Shown piece by piece: positions 12,439 to 23,644 of a DNA stretch of 64,000 bases. A program made the translations under genes and the position numbers. Within the stretch, counting starts at the first letter, position 1. Every line of letters starts with the position of its first letter. Below the pieces are notes generated by a model. The model saw only the letters and a list, made by a program, of their open reading frames with translations. It searched no databases and was not told where the DNA came from. This stretch comes from Triticum aestivum (taxonomy: Eukaryota > Streptophyta > Magnoliopsida > Poales > Poaceae), in assembly GCF_018294505.1 (NCBI RefSeq), contig NC_057795.1, positions 518,930,547 through 518,994,546 of the forward strand, in the 5' to 3' direction.

Positions 12439-12519
12439 CAACGGCGCCAGAAAAGAGCTTGATTGACGGAGTGTGAGTACCCTTTACCTAGCCTCCCCGG
12501 CAACGGCGCCAGAAAAGAG
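12439..12519 (-). promoter_or_regulatory. Element A primer-binding site, duplicated
   Basis: The minus strand reads CTGGCGCCGTTGCCGGGG at about 12496-12513. This is the complement of a plant tRNA-Asp 3' end including CCA. It is separated from the 5' LTR by a short spacer. A second copy (with CTGGTGA after the core) lies 62 bp further inside at 12439-12463 with the same following bases. Elements B and C have only one copy. Confidence 0.8.
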
Positions 12520-12521
12520 CT

Positions 12522-14140
12522 TGATGTCTACTACACAACCTTATTCTTGTAGACGTTGTTGGGCCTGCAAGTGCACAGGTTTGTAGGACAGTAGCAAATT
12601 TCCCTCAAGTGGATGACCTAAGGTTTATCAATCCGTAGGAGGCGTAGGATGAAGATGGTCTCTCTCTAACAACCCTGCAACCAAATAACAAAGAGTCTCT
12701 TGTGTCCCCAACACACCCAATACAATGGTAAATTGTATAGGTGCACTAGTTCGGCGAAGAGATGGTGATACAAGTGCAATATGGATGGTAGATAAAGGTT
12801 TTTGTAATCTGCAATAATAAAAACAGCAAGGTAGTGAGCGATAAAAGTGAGCGTAAACGGTATTGCAATGATAGGAAACAAGACCTAGGGTTCATACTTT
12901 CACTAGTGCAAGTTCTCTCAACAATAATAACATAGATAGATCATATAACAAGCCTTCAACATGCAACAAAGAGTCACTCCAAAGCCACTAATAGCGGAGA
13001 ACAAACATAGATATTATGGTAGGGTATGAAACCACCTCAAAGTTATTCTTTCGGATCGATCTATAAAAGAGTTGAACTAGAATAACACCTTAAGACACAA
13101 ATCAACCAAAACCCTAATGTCACCTAGATACTCCATTGTCACCTCAAGTATCCGTGGGCAAGATTATACGATAAGAGTCACACAATCTCAGATTCATCCA
13201 ACCAACATAAAAGCACTTCAAAGAGTGCCCCAAAGCTACTACCGGAGAGTCAAGAACGTGTGCCAATCCCTATGCATAGGTTCCCAATGTCACGAAACCC
13301 GCAATTTGATCACCAAAACATACATCAAGTGGCACATGATATCCCATTGTCACCACAGATAATCACGGCAAGACATACATCAAGTGTTCTCATAAAGACT
13401 CAATCCGATAAGATAACTTCAAAGGGGAAACTCAATTCATCACAAGAGAGTAGAGGGGGAGAAACATCATAAGATCCAACTACAATAGCAAAGCTCGGGA
13501 TACATCAAGATCGTGCCATAGAGGGAACACGAGAGAGAACACGAGAGAGAGAGAGAGAGATCAAACACATAGCTACTGGTACATACCCTCAGCCCTGAGG
13601 GTGAACTACTCCCTCCTCGTCATGGATAGCACTGGGATGATGAAGATGGCCTCTGGTGATGGGATCCCCCTCCGGCAGGGTGCCGGAACATGGTCCCAAT
13701 TGGTTTTTGGTGTCTACAGAGGCTTGCGGTGGCGGAACTCCCGATCTATCTTCTGTTCTAGAAGTTTTAGGGTACAAGAGTATATATGGGTGCAGGGGGT
13801 ACGTCGGAGGAGCTACGGGGGCCCCACGAGGCAGGGGGCGCGCCCCCCACCCTTGTGGGCAGCCCGTATCTCCCCTGACGTGCACTCCAAGTTCCCTGGG
13901 TTACTTTCCTTCCAAAAATAACTTCTCTAGTTGATTTCGTTCCGTTTTGACTCCGTCTGATATTCCTTTTCCTCGAAACACTGAAATAGGCATAAAACAG
14001 CAAATCTGAGCTGGGCCTCCGGTTAATAGGTTAGTCCCAAAAATAATATAAAAGTGGATAATAAAACCCAATATTGCCTAAAACAGTAGATAAAGTAGCA
14101 TGGAGCAATCAAAAATTATAGATACGTTGGAGACGTATAA
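12522..14140 (-). repeat. Element A 5' LTR
   Basis: It is the direct repeat of 6414-8037. Its outer end reads GTATAA where the other copy has GTATCA, so the terminal CA is lost by one substitution. The match to CATAG next to it fixes the boundary. It contains the GA run at about 13531-13560, a TATA-like motif near 13775-13790 and the GC-rich block at 13800-13870. Confidence 0.92.
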
Positions 14141-14145
14141 CATAG

Positions 14146-14471
14146 CTGCTTTGAAAGCAGCGAATGAAGGAGTCTGGATGAAGGAGTTCATATCCGATCT
14201 AGGTGTCATACCTAGTGCATCGGGTCCAATGAAAATCTTTTGTGACAATACTGGTGCAATTGCCTTGGCAAAGGAATCCAGATTTCACAAGAGAACCAAG
14301 CACATCAAGAGACGCTTCAATTCCATCTGTGACCAAGTCCAGGTGGGAGACATAGAGATTTGCAAGATACATACAGATCTGAATGTTGCAGACCCATTGA
14401 CTAAGCCTCTCTCACGAGCACAATATGATCAGCACCAAGACTCCATCGGTGTTAGAATCATTACTGTGTAA
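14146..14471 (+). pseudogene. Angela RNase H, C-terminal part
   Basis: Downstream of element A the Angela frame resumes: GVWMKEFISDLG, then FCDNTGAIALAK with a catalytic Asp, the KRTKHI block, and NVADPLTKPL with the last catalytic Asp, ending at 14471. An open frame can be drawn from 14100, but its first residues are translated from the LTR of element A and are artefactual. The conserved RNase H acidic residues are all still present across the two halves. Confidence 0.9.
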
Positions 14472-14490
14472 TCTAGATTCTTGACTCTAG

Positions 14491-14504
14491 TGCAAGTGGG
14501 AGAC
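14491..14504 (+). promoter_or_regulatory. Angela polypurine tract
   Basis: TGCAAGTGGGAGAC lies directly before the 3' LTR start (TGAAGGAAATATG). It is the usual Angela/BARE plus-strand primer. Confidence 0.8.
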
Positions 14505-16216
14505 TGAAGGAAATATGCCCTAGAGGCAATAATAAAGTTATTATTTATTTCCTTAATTCATGATAAATGTTTATTATTCATGCTATAATTGTATTAATCG
14601 GAAACGTAATACATGTCTGAATACATAGAAAAACAGAGTGTCACTAGTATGCCTCTACTTGACTAGCTCGTTAATCAAAGATGGTTAAGGTTTCCTAACC
14701 ATAGACTTGTGTTGTCATTTGATAAACGGGATCACATCATTGGGAGAATGATGTGCTTGACTTGACCCATTCTGTTAGCTTAGCAGTTTTAGTTTACTGC
14801 TATTGCTTTCTTCATGACTTATACATGTTCCTACGACTATGAGATTATGCAACTCCCGATTACCGAAGGAACACTTTGTGTGCTACCAAACGTCACAACG
14901 TAACTGGGTGATTATAAAGGTGCTCTACAGGTGTCTCCGATGGTACTTGTTGAGTTGGCATAGATCGAGATTAGGATTTGTCACTCCGATTGTCGGAGAG
15001 GTATCTCCGGGCCCTCTCGGTAATGCACATCACTATAAGCCTTGCAAGCAATGTGACTGATGAGTTAGTTGTGGGATGATGCATTACGTAACGAGTAAAG
15101 AGACTTGCCGGTAACGAGATTGAGCTAGGTATTGAGATACCGACGATCGAATCTCGGGCAAGTAACATACCGATGACAAAAGGAACAACGTATGTTGTTA
15201 TGCGGTTCGACCGATAAAGATCTTCGTAGAATATGTAGGAGCCATTATGGGCATCCAGGTTCCGCTATTGGGTATTGACCAGAGAGGTGTCTCGGTCATG
15301 TCTACATTGTTCTCGAACCCGTAGGGTCTGCACGCTTAACGTTCGTTCATGATATAGTATTATATGAGTTATGTATGTTGGTGACTGAATGTTGTTCGGA
15401 GTGCCGGATATGATCACAGACATGACGAGGAACTCCAGAATGGTCCGGAGATAAAGATTGGTATATGGGATAATAGTGATTGGTCTCTGGAAGGGTTCCG
15501 GAATTCATCGGAAGGGGTTCCAGATGTTTCCCGAAATGTTTGGGTACGAGAACACTTTATTTAGGACAAAGGGGAAAGCCCACAAGGTTTTTGGAAAGCG
15601 CAAAAGGAAGTTTCGTGGAGTCTAGGGGCCAGACGCCAGGGTCCTTTGCGTCTGGGTCCAGACGCCGGGAACCCTGGTGTCTGGCCCTGGAATCTGAGAA
15701 GGACTCTTGCCTTTCAGGTGAAACCGACTTTGTGGAGGCTTTTACTCCAAGTTTCGACCCCAAGGCTCAACATATAAATAGAGGGGCAGGGCTAGCACCA
15801 AAGAGACATCAAGAAACACCAGGCCGTGTGCTGGCAACCCCGTCCCCTCTAGTTTATCCTCTGTCATAGTTTCCGTAGTGCTTAGGCGAAGCCCTGTGGA
15901 GATTGTTCTTCACCAACACCGTCACCACGCTGTCGTGCTGCCGGAACTCATCTACTACTTCGCCCGTATTGCTGGATCAAGAAGGCGAGGACGTCATCGA
16001 GCTGAACGTGTGCTGAACGCGGAGGTGCCGTACGCTCGGTACTTGATCGGGGCGGATCGTGAAGGTGTACGACTACATCAACCACGTTGATAAATGCTTC
16101 CGCTTAGCGATCTTCAAGGGTATGAAGATACACTCCCCCTCTCGTTTCTATGCATCACATAGATAGATCTTGCGTGATTGTAGGATTTTTTTTTTAAATT
16201 ACTACGTTCCACAACA
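14505..16216 (+). repeat. Angela 3' LTR (complete, 1712 bp)
   Basis: It runs from TGAAGGAAATATG to CAACA. The TATA box is at 15773-15781. The hairpin block at about 15625-15688 contains an extra partly repeated copy of the CCAGACGCC/GTCTGG arms that the 5' LTR lacks. Several short deletions and substitutions distinguish it from the 5' LTR. Confidence 0.93.
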
Positions 16217-16553
16217 AATTCTTTCTCCCTATTTTTTCTGGAAAAATAGGAATCTATTGCGTCGGTTTTAGGGTCTGCGCGCCTGGGAGGGCAGGAGCGC
16301 CCTGGTGGGTTGTGCCCACCGAGGTGCCCCCCTCCCGTGGCTCTTGGCTCCAGAAATTCCCTTTTATTGTATGAAAATTCCTTGCAAAGTTTCGTTCCAT
16401 TCCGAGAACTTTTATTTCTGCACAAAAACAACACCATGGTAGTTCTGATGAAAACAGCGTCAGTCCGGGGTTAATTTCATTCATATCATGCAAATTAGAG
16501 TCCAAAACAAGAGGGAAAGCTTTAGGGAAAGTAGATACATTGGAGACGTATCA
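16217..16553 (-). repeat. Level-0 element 3' LTR, remnant cut by Angela
   Basis: It ends on the plus strand in GAGACGTATCA, that is TGATACGTCTC at the LTR start on the minus strand. It contains the GC-rich U3 block with GGTGGGTTGTGCCCACC (16312-16328). The rest of the LTR lies on the other side of Angela, outside the window. Confidence 0.8.
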
Positions 16554-18389
16554 ACTCCCCGAAGGTTAAACCTTTGCTTATCGTCTAGCAACTCAGTTGA
16601 TCAAATGAAAGTGAAAAAGAAAAACTTTTACGAACTCTTTTGCTCTAGTTTGCATAAATAAGCTTAAACAGCACCTAGGTTTTCAGCCAATATTATAATT
16701 AACCATGTCGACAATAACTCTTAAAAATTATATTAACTCATATCAATGACATAATTAGCTAACGAGCAATAATAAGATATCTCAAATAGCAACACGTTGT
16801 CTAAAACAACCATGATATAATATGAGAATAGTGGTATCTCGCTAGCCCTTTCTGAGACCGCAAAACATAAATGCAAAGCACCTCCAAAGTTTAAGCATCG
16901 ACTAAACATTGTAATTCATGGTAGAGAAGATCCAGTCATGATGCACCCAGCATTAGCTACACACAATGCATCCGCATGACAACAGTGCTCTTAGGTTCTA
17001 GCACTTATTTTAGAAGGTGATGACACAACATAAAAGTAAATAGACAGTCCCTTCGCAGAGGGAAGCAGTGATTTGCAGAGGTGCCAGAGCTCAAGTTTTT
17101 AAAAACGGAGGTAATGATATTTTGAGACATGCACCCTTCTCATTTACTTCATGACCATCAGTTATCAATATCTTCCATGCTAAACATGCTAGTGACGGTT
17201 CCCAAGCGATGGAAGTAAAGGTTTACTCCCCCTCCATCATCAATCACACTACACGGCTTGTCCGAAATGACGGGTGTCATCAATACCAACAACAGTCCCG
17301 TGGGAGTTTTATTTAATTATTTGCATTTTTGAGTTCGGGACTGGGATCCCTATCACCGTCCTTTTCTTGTGCGATGGCGAGTGAATAAACACTCGACCTG
17401 AGAATAACCCGCTTAACATGGAAGATGCCGACCACCTCCTGTTGTTCCATGAATGATCCAGGCACACTAAAAGGATATTTATTTGAAGTTTTTAGAGGTG
17501 GCACATGCAAATTTACTTAGGACGGCATGGTAATACCGCATATAGGTAGGTATGGTGGACTCATCTGGAATAATTTGGGTTCAAGGGGTTTGATGTACAA
17601 GCAGAATTCCCACTTAGTACAGGCGAAGGCTAGCAAATAGGTTGAGAAGCGGTCAACTAGAGAGCAACAACGGTCATGAACATGCATTATGCATAAGTAA
17701 CATTGGACACTAGCATGAGTAGGATATGAACATCATGAACATAAATATCATAGAGGCTATGTTGGTTCTGATTCAGCTACATGCATGAACATGTGCCAAG
17801 TCAAGTCACTCGAACATTCAGAGGAGGATACCATATCATCATACTACATCACAATCATTTTAACGCAATGTTGACATCCAAGATAAATCATTATCCACTC
17901 CTATCTACTTATGCATGGCATGAGAAACTATAATCTCTAATTGTCATTGCAAACATGTTTAATCATAATGTGCTGAATCATGGATACTAGGTTAAACATA
18001 TTTACACAAACAGAACAAGTCGAGTTCATACCCGTTTCTCTCTGCCATGACCAGCTCATTGAATATCGTCATTATTGTCTTTCACTTGCATGACCGAACG
18101 ATGTGAAAATAATAATAGTGAAAGACTATCGTGGACTAAGCTGGAATCTGCAAACATTTTATTCAACAGGAGAAGACAAGGTAAACTGGGCTCTTTGTTA
18201 GATCAACAATTATGCATATGAGAGCTACTCAACATTTTTATCGTGGTCTTATCTTCGGTACGACTCGAATAAAAAGAAAAGAAGTTCAGAGAAACACACT
18301 AAAATATTTTTGGGTTTTTTGGTTTTCTTGAACAAGCAAATAGAAGGTGAAAGCAAAAACGAGAAAAACTATTTAGACAGAAAAGCTCC
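16554..18389 (-). other. Level-0 element, 3' non-coding region
   Basis: 1.8 kb without a conserved open frame. It starts at the polypurine tract (minus strand TTCGGGGAGT next to the LTR) and continues past Fatima-1 at 27454. I see no further element or RNA gene in it. Confidence 0.7.
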
Positions 18390-18849
18390 TGTCGGTGTCA
18401 AAACCGGCGGATCTCGGGTAGGGGGTCCCGAACTGTGCGTCTAGGCGGATGGTAACAGGAGACGAGGGACACGATGTTTTTACCCAGGTTCGGGCCCTCT
18501 CGATGGAGGTAAAACCCTACTCCTGCTTGATTAATATTGATGATATGGGTAGTACAAGAGTAGATCTACCACGAGATCAGAGAGGCTAAACCCTAGAAGC
18601 TAGCCTATGGTATGATTGTTGTTCGTCCTATGGACTAAAAACCCTCCAGTTTATATAGACACCGGAGAGGGCTAGGGTTACAATGGGAGGAGATCTACAT
18701 ATCCGTATCGCCAAGCTTGCCTTCCACGCCAAGGAAAGTCCCATCCGGACACGAGACGAAGTCTTCAATCTTGTATCTTCATAGTCTAGGAGTCCGGCCA
18801 AAGGTTATAGTCCGGCTATCCGGACACCCCCTAATCCGGGACTCCCTCA
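18390..18849 (-). repeat. Fatima-1 3' LTR
   Basis: 460 bp, from TGTCGGTGTCAAAACC to GGGACTCCCTCA on the plus strand. It contains a TATATAAA-type box on the minus strand (near 18650). The polypurine tract GGTTCAGGGGTTAC lies next to it on the minus strand at 18850-18863. Confidence 0.9.
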
Positions 18850-19281
18850 GTAACCCCTGAACCAGGCTTCAATGACGATGAGTCCGACGCGCAGATTGTC
18901 TTCGGCATTGCAAGGCGGGTTCCTCCTCCGAATACTTCATAGAAGATTTTGAACACAAGGATGGTGTCCGGCTCTGCAAAACAAGTTCCACATACCACCG
19001 TAGAGAGAATAATATTTGTACAAATCTAATCTGCTGAAGTATTCCGTAGCGTGACATCATGCCACGGCCAAGCCTTTATTCGAATCGTTTTACAGTCCTA
19101 CCTCAGCGCGTTTAGCGAGGTGGTTTCCTTGGCACGTCTTGTCGAAGTAGAGATCGTGTCCCCTTATTCCGAGATTCTCATCAATACGGGCGTGGGTAAC
19201 CCAACCGTTCCATTAATCACGGTGCTTGGGAGATAAGCGAGTTTTACCAGGCTGGTGGGGGCACATAGTTTCGTCCGCCCA

Positions 19282-19287
19282 TATAAG
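19282..19287 (+). promoter_or_regulatory. TATA box of the Fatima-1 antisense gene
   Basis: CCCATATAAGGGGATAAGGA lies about 115 bp before the ATG of the antisense gene. Fatima-2 keeps the same string at the same distance on its minus strand (63798-63810). This points to a promoter separate from the LTR. Confidence 0.6.
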
Positions 19288-19401
19288 GGGATAAGGATCC
19301 ACCTTTTTCATCCACGCCTTGTTCCTCCTTCGCTTATCCATCTCCGCGCACTCGAGCTCCAGCACCCAAGTCCACACTTCCCACCTCAACCTTCTCCAAC
19401 C

Positions 19402-22400
19402 ATGTCTGGAGCGGGAGGCAGGTGGATGGCCTCCTCCGTCATGGAGGGGCACATCAAAAAGTTGAGGAAGGTCGTATACTTGTCCAACGACATTGCGCAC
19501 CGGCTTCTAGACGAGGGGCAACTCATCCCCACCCCCAGGCCCCATGAGAGGGTGGTGTTCCTCCCCCATTTCCTCCACAGACTGGGCTTCCCACTCCACC
19601 CATTTGTCTGAGGGATCATGTTCTACTACGGCCTGGATTTCCACGATCTGGCCCCGAACTTCATCCTCAACATGTCGGCGTTTATCGTCGTGTGCGAGGT
19701 CTTCCTCCGCATCAAGCCCCACTTCGGCTTATGGCTGAAGACCTTCAATGTCAAGCCGAAGGTAGTGGGCGTCCGGCAAGCGGAGTGCGGAGGCGCCATG
19801 GTGGACAAGATGCCCAACGTCACATGGCTTGAGGGCTCCTTTGTGGAAACCATCAAAGGGTGGCAATCGGGGTGGTTCTACATCACTGAGCCACGTGACC
19901 CTGAATGGGCAGTGGCCCCCGAATTCCAATCTGGCATCCCCACATGGCTCACCTCCTGGAAAGAGACGGGCCTGTCGTGGGGTAATTCAGAAGAGGTGAC
20001 CGGACTCCAAACCTGCGTCCAAAACCTGGTGGACAAGAAGGTTAAACTTGTCAACGTAGTCCAGGTCATGCTCTTCCGCCGGATCCTCCCTTGTCAATGT
20101 CGGGCTTTTAACTTGTGGGAGTTCGACCCGGCCCAGCACCAAACTTTGTCCAGGCTCTTTGACACAACGCACGAGGACGCCCGGAAGGTGCTATTCAAGG
20201 GCTCCGAGGTTCCCCCTCCCATTACCGAGGATCACGGATTCTGCGCGAAGCGCCAAGCCAGCGCGGTAAGCTTGTTTTGCCCTTTACATGATACTTGTTT
20301 TTCATTGTTTGACTCTATGCGGGATCTAAGCTCCCATTCCTTTGACAGGACTGGCAGAAGATGTCCGGACAGATCGACTGTCCGGCTCCTTTGCCCGAAG
20401 GCCCAGCAGATGCCCGCTTGGCGATGCTGCTGGATCTGGCACCTCACGTGGTGCCGGAGAAGAAGGCCAAGAAGAAGGCCACGGGAACTCGAAAGAGTTC
20501 CCGGCGCCTGGTGATGTCGGATTCATCGCCCGACGACTCCAAAGCGCACTCCTCCCACGAAGACGAGGAGGAGGAAGAAGAGGCCTCTCCCCCTCCAATG
20601 GGGGGAGGAAAGAAAAGGAAGGCCGCCCCAATTAGGGGGGCCGGAGGGTCCAAGAAGGGAAAGACCCTTCCTCCGGACTACTCCACCAACGCCGACGACG
20701 GCGAAGAGGAGTGGCCATCCAGGGCTAAGCCCCTGGCAAAATCGTAAGTATCCGGATACCAGAATAACTCATGGCGTTCCTTTATTGCGCAGTACCTCCT
20801 GACGCCGAATATAATCATGAAGTCCGCCCCAGGCCCGACTCGACGCCTCGTCGAGCGGCTCCCTGGACTCGTCGGATGTGAATAGTCTTTCACTCCCGAC
20901 TGCTACCTCCCCTCGCCCTACGGACGATGCCGAGGTGGACCCAAAAGGGGCCAAGCCAGGAGGAGGTGGTCCTGGAGGCGCCGCAAGGCGACCTCCCAGA
21001 CTCCAGGCGCAAAGGGGATAAAACCCCAAAGGGCTCTAAGTCCAGCCCTGGGCCGGACACCGCACCGGAACCTTCAGTGGTTCCGGAGTCCAGCAGGCGG
21101 CCCCCTCGTAAGAAGGCAAGCCCACGACGCCGGTGGCCTCCGTCCAACCGGAGGCACCAGATAATTTGCTGGAGGTGCTTAACGGCGCCTCCATCGACGA
21201 GGAGCACCGCACTATTATGAGTGCAGTGATCCAGAAGGTTCAGTCCACCAAGAGCGGGCTGACAGAAGCCTGTGCCAGCCTTCTAATAGGCTTTGAGGTA
21301 TGTATTTAACACATGTAAAAATATTACCGCATAGACAGTAGCCCCTGATGCTCAGTTTGGTGTTCGGAAAGAAAAGCCGGACTGAGGATCTAAAAAGATA
21401 TACGCAGGAGTCTAACATAAATATGTCAATATGGGAATGTAGGCTGCGCTACTGACCTCTGCTGCATGGACTGCGAAGGTCGATGCATTGAAGCAGAGCC
21501 TCGAGCGGTCCAAAAACGAGCTCAGCCTTGCCAAGAAGCAGCTCGAGGACAAGGAAGGTAAGTAGTACCTTATGTAAGTATATAAAAATACCTGGTTGCA
21601 AATAGTAACAGGACCAACGTGAGTGTTACAGGGGCCACAACCGAGGTGGCGACCCTGAAGGAAGCGTTGTCCAAGGCCGAAGACAATGCGGCCATGGAGC
21701 ACACCGAGCGAGAAAAGGAGGAGGCGCGGGCAGAGGAGGTACGGCAACAGCGCCACGCTCTTGTGAAAAAACACGAGAGTTTGGAGCTTGACTCAAAGAC
21801 TTGAGAGTTCGAGCTTGCCTCGGCCCTTGGGAGCGCCAAATCTGCCAAGGCCGAAGCCCAAAAAGCCCTCCAGGAAATTGAGGCGATGAAGAAGATAGCG
21901 GCGGGTAAGGCATTCTTTATGCAAAGCAAGCATGTGAAAGTGAATTACTTGTTACTTACCTGAGTCCGGAGCTCTCCAGAAGCATTCGCAGATCTGCCCC
22001 GCAGTGTGTTCGCCGCCGCCGCATTCTACCGAGCCGAGGAAGGGAGCTCGACGGAGAAGGTGTTTTGGTCCCAGTATGCTGAGGCCGAACACCCGGTGCC
22101 TTTGAGCGACCAGCTGAAGCAGCTGGTCGAGCTCCATAAGGCAGCCGAACAGGCCATGAAGGGCCTTATAGTCCGGCTATGGCCTGAGGAGGTCATGCCT
22201 GGGAGCTACTTTGGGCTGGTGAGGCGGCTGGTGGATGCCTGTCCATGGCTTGAACTCATCAAGCGCTCCGTATGCATCGAAGGTGCCCGTAGGGCCCTTG
22301 CCCGTGTTAAAGTACACTGGGGAAAGATGGATGCTGACAAGTTGGTGACAGATGGGCCACCGGAGGGGAAGGAGCATCGCAAGCCCGAGTTTATTATGAG

Positions 22401-22463
22401 GGTGTCCTGAAGGGTGCCTACCTTGTGGCGGATGAGTGTTCCAAGGATGTAATTCTTGAGTAA
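19402..22463 (+). pseudogene. Antisense spliced gene of Fatima-1 (PF04195-like 'gypsy-type transposase' domain), damaged
   Basis: It lies antisense to the retrotransposon. The exons I infer are 19402-20265, 20349-20743, 20793-21297, 21443-21557, 21632-21904 and 21980-22463, each bounded by GT and AG. Exon 1 holds the globular domain (HERVVFLPHF, YGLDFHDLAPN, HFGLWLKTFNVK, GWFYITEPRDPEW). Exon 2 is Glu/Lys-rich with KKAKKKATG- and GKKRKA-type basic patches, exons 4-5 look coiled-coil, and exon 6 is conserved (GSYFGLVRRLVDACPW). Lesions are TGA at 19609-19611, a frameshift at the start of exon 3, and TGA at 21802-21804. The family is annotated as putative gypsy-type transposon protein; its function is unknown, and I see no catalytic signature. 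Confidence 0.75.
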
Positions 22464-23644
22464 ACTCGCTCGTGTTATCCTGTGCGCTAAAAACTTGTTC
22501 ATATGCGCCAAGCAACGCTTTTTTGAATTTAAAATATTACCTTCTATGCGACCGTTTATTAAATCTGAGAGATGCGAGTCGTCGGCTTCTACCCCCATGC
22601 CATGAGTGCTGGGGTGTTCAGGATAAACCTAAGCGCTCTTGTTCCCATTCTTGGGTCCTTCGAGGGAGGCGCTCAGCACAACGAACAAGGCAATCCGACT
22701 ATAATGCTTTATCACTCTCACTTAGCCATAGAATTCTATAATTTTAAATTTCGGCGAAGCCCCTAGTATTCGGAAGACCGAGTTCGGGGCGCTATCCACG
22801 CCTAGGCCGGACAAAGCCAGCTCCTCGCTCTAAGCGGCATAAGACTCGAAAACCTCTCGAACAGCGACCGGCTCTCGCCCTATCATGATGGTCACTTTTA
22901 GCTTTCTCTACTGAGGTGCTTAACCCAGCTCAACTGGGGCACAATCGCAGTAGTTCTCCCAGCGCTACCTTAGCCGATATAATGGAGTGTAAGGTACCAA
23001 AACATGGGAGCCGGGCAAACCCAACTATTGACCCAAGACATGATTCAGAGCTGATGCATATAATGTTATAAGTTCGGGGTGCCGCACTCGTTAGAGTGTT
23101 CGGACTTCTCACACCATATTCTGGGGTACTAAGCCCCTGGTGTATTGGCCGTACCAAAGTGTACGGTTGCATAATGTCATAACTGAACATATTTACATAA
23201 AAAATGAATGCAATAATAGACAAGAGCTATGTATTGTTTATTAAAAGGCTGTTGTGAAAGTAGAACGATGCAAATAGTGCGATAAGCAAGAGATGGGATT
23301 ATTTGACATGTCCCCCTCCAGGGGCAAGCTGCGAGACTTTATGTAAGACAAGTATTTAGCTCGTTATAGAGACCACCTGGACATTCGACGTAGGTTGCTG
23401 CCTCCCTGGCTGTTGCATCATGTGTTCAGCGATTGTACTGCCGGACAGGCCTTCCAGAGAGTGGAGTCCTGAAAATAAGAAAAAATAAATGACAAAATTA
23501 GGAGCCCCTAGTGCGGTTGAGCCGCATGTTGGGCATGCCGTGGTTGTGCCCCTCCCCTTATGCCCATGGTATTTCCAGGGCGTAATTATGTACGCGTAGT
23601 ACTAGTTTCGCAATTTCGCGAGGGCTGGGGTTGGGGCCGCACTG
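22464..23644 (-). other. Fatima-1 spacer between the convergent genes
   Basis: 1.2 kb that separates the end of the antisense gene from the end of protease. It has no conserved frame. The same sequence is present in Fatima-2 (59558-60671) in the same order, so it is part of the element and not an insertion. In an autonomous gypsy element RT-RNase H-integrase would begin here. Confidence 0.7.

Larger units (their letters stand above)
6414..14140 (-). mobile_element. Element A: non-autonomous Ty3/gypsy-type LTR retrotransposon in the Angela RNase H
   Basis: Two direct LTRs (6414-8037 and 12522-14140) flank a 4.5-kb interior. The TSD is CATAG at 6409-6413 and 14141-14145. The tRNA-Asp primer site next to the right LTR and the polypurine tract next to the left LTR give the minus orientation. 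No gag, RT or integrase is recognisable. The only coding trace is a degraded acidic ORF next to the primer site. Element B is the same family with about the same interior. The LTR resembles several Triticeae gypsy families beginning TGATACGTC; I do not assign a name. Confidence 0.9.
1..16216 (+). mobile_element. Angela-type Ty1/copia LTR retrotransposon, 5'-truncated by the window edge
   Basis: The order is 5' LTR, gag, protease, integrase, reverse transcriptase, RNase H, polypurine tract, 3' LTR, which is the copia order (integrase before RT). LTR sequence, leader and protein order match my memory of the wheat Angela/WIS/BARE-1 group. Without the 7.7-kb element A nested at 6414-14140 it would be about 8.5 kb, near the usual Angela length. 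About 100 bp of the 5' LTR lie outside the window. The right flank at 16217 is LTR sequence of the level-0 gypsy element, so Angela inserted there; the left TSD cannot be checked. Every domain carries stops, frameshifts or catalytic changes, so the copy cannot be autonomous. Confidence 0.93.

Noticed and set aside
12501..12517. String identical to a plant tRNA-Asp 3' end with CCA (also at 46882-46898 and about 51368-51384)
   Set aside because: No tRNA body precedes it. Its position next to LTR ends shows that it is the primer-binding site in minus orientation, not a tRNA gene.
19402..22463. Reading the Fatima antisense gene as a DNA transposase of its own transposon
   Set aside because: No terminal inverted repeats or TSD around it, no catalytic triad seen, and it sits at the same place in two Fatima copies.
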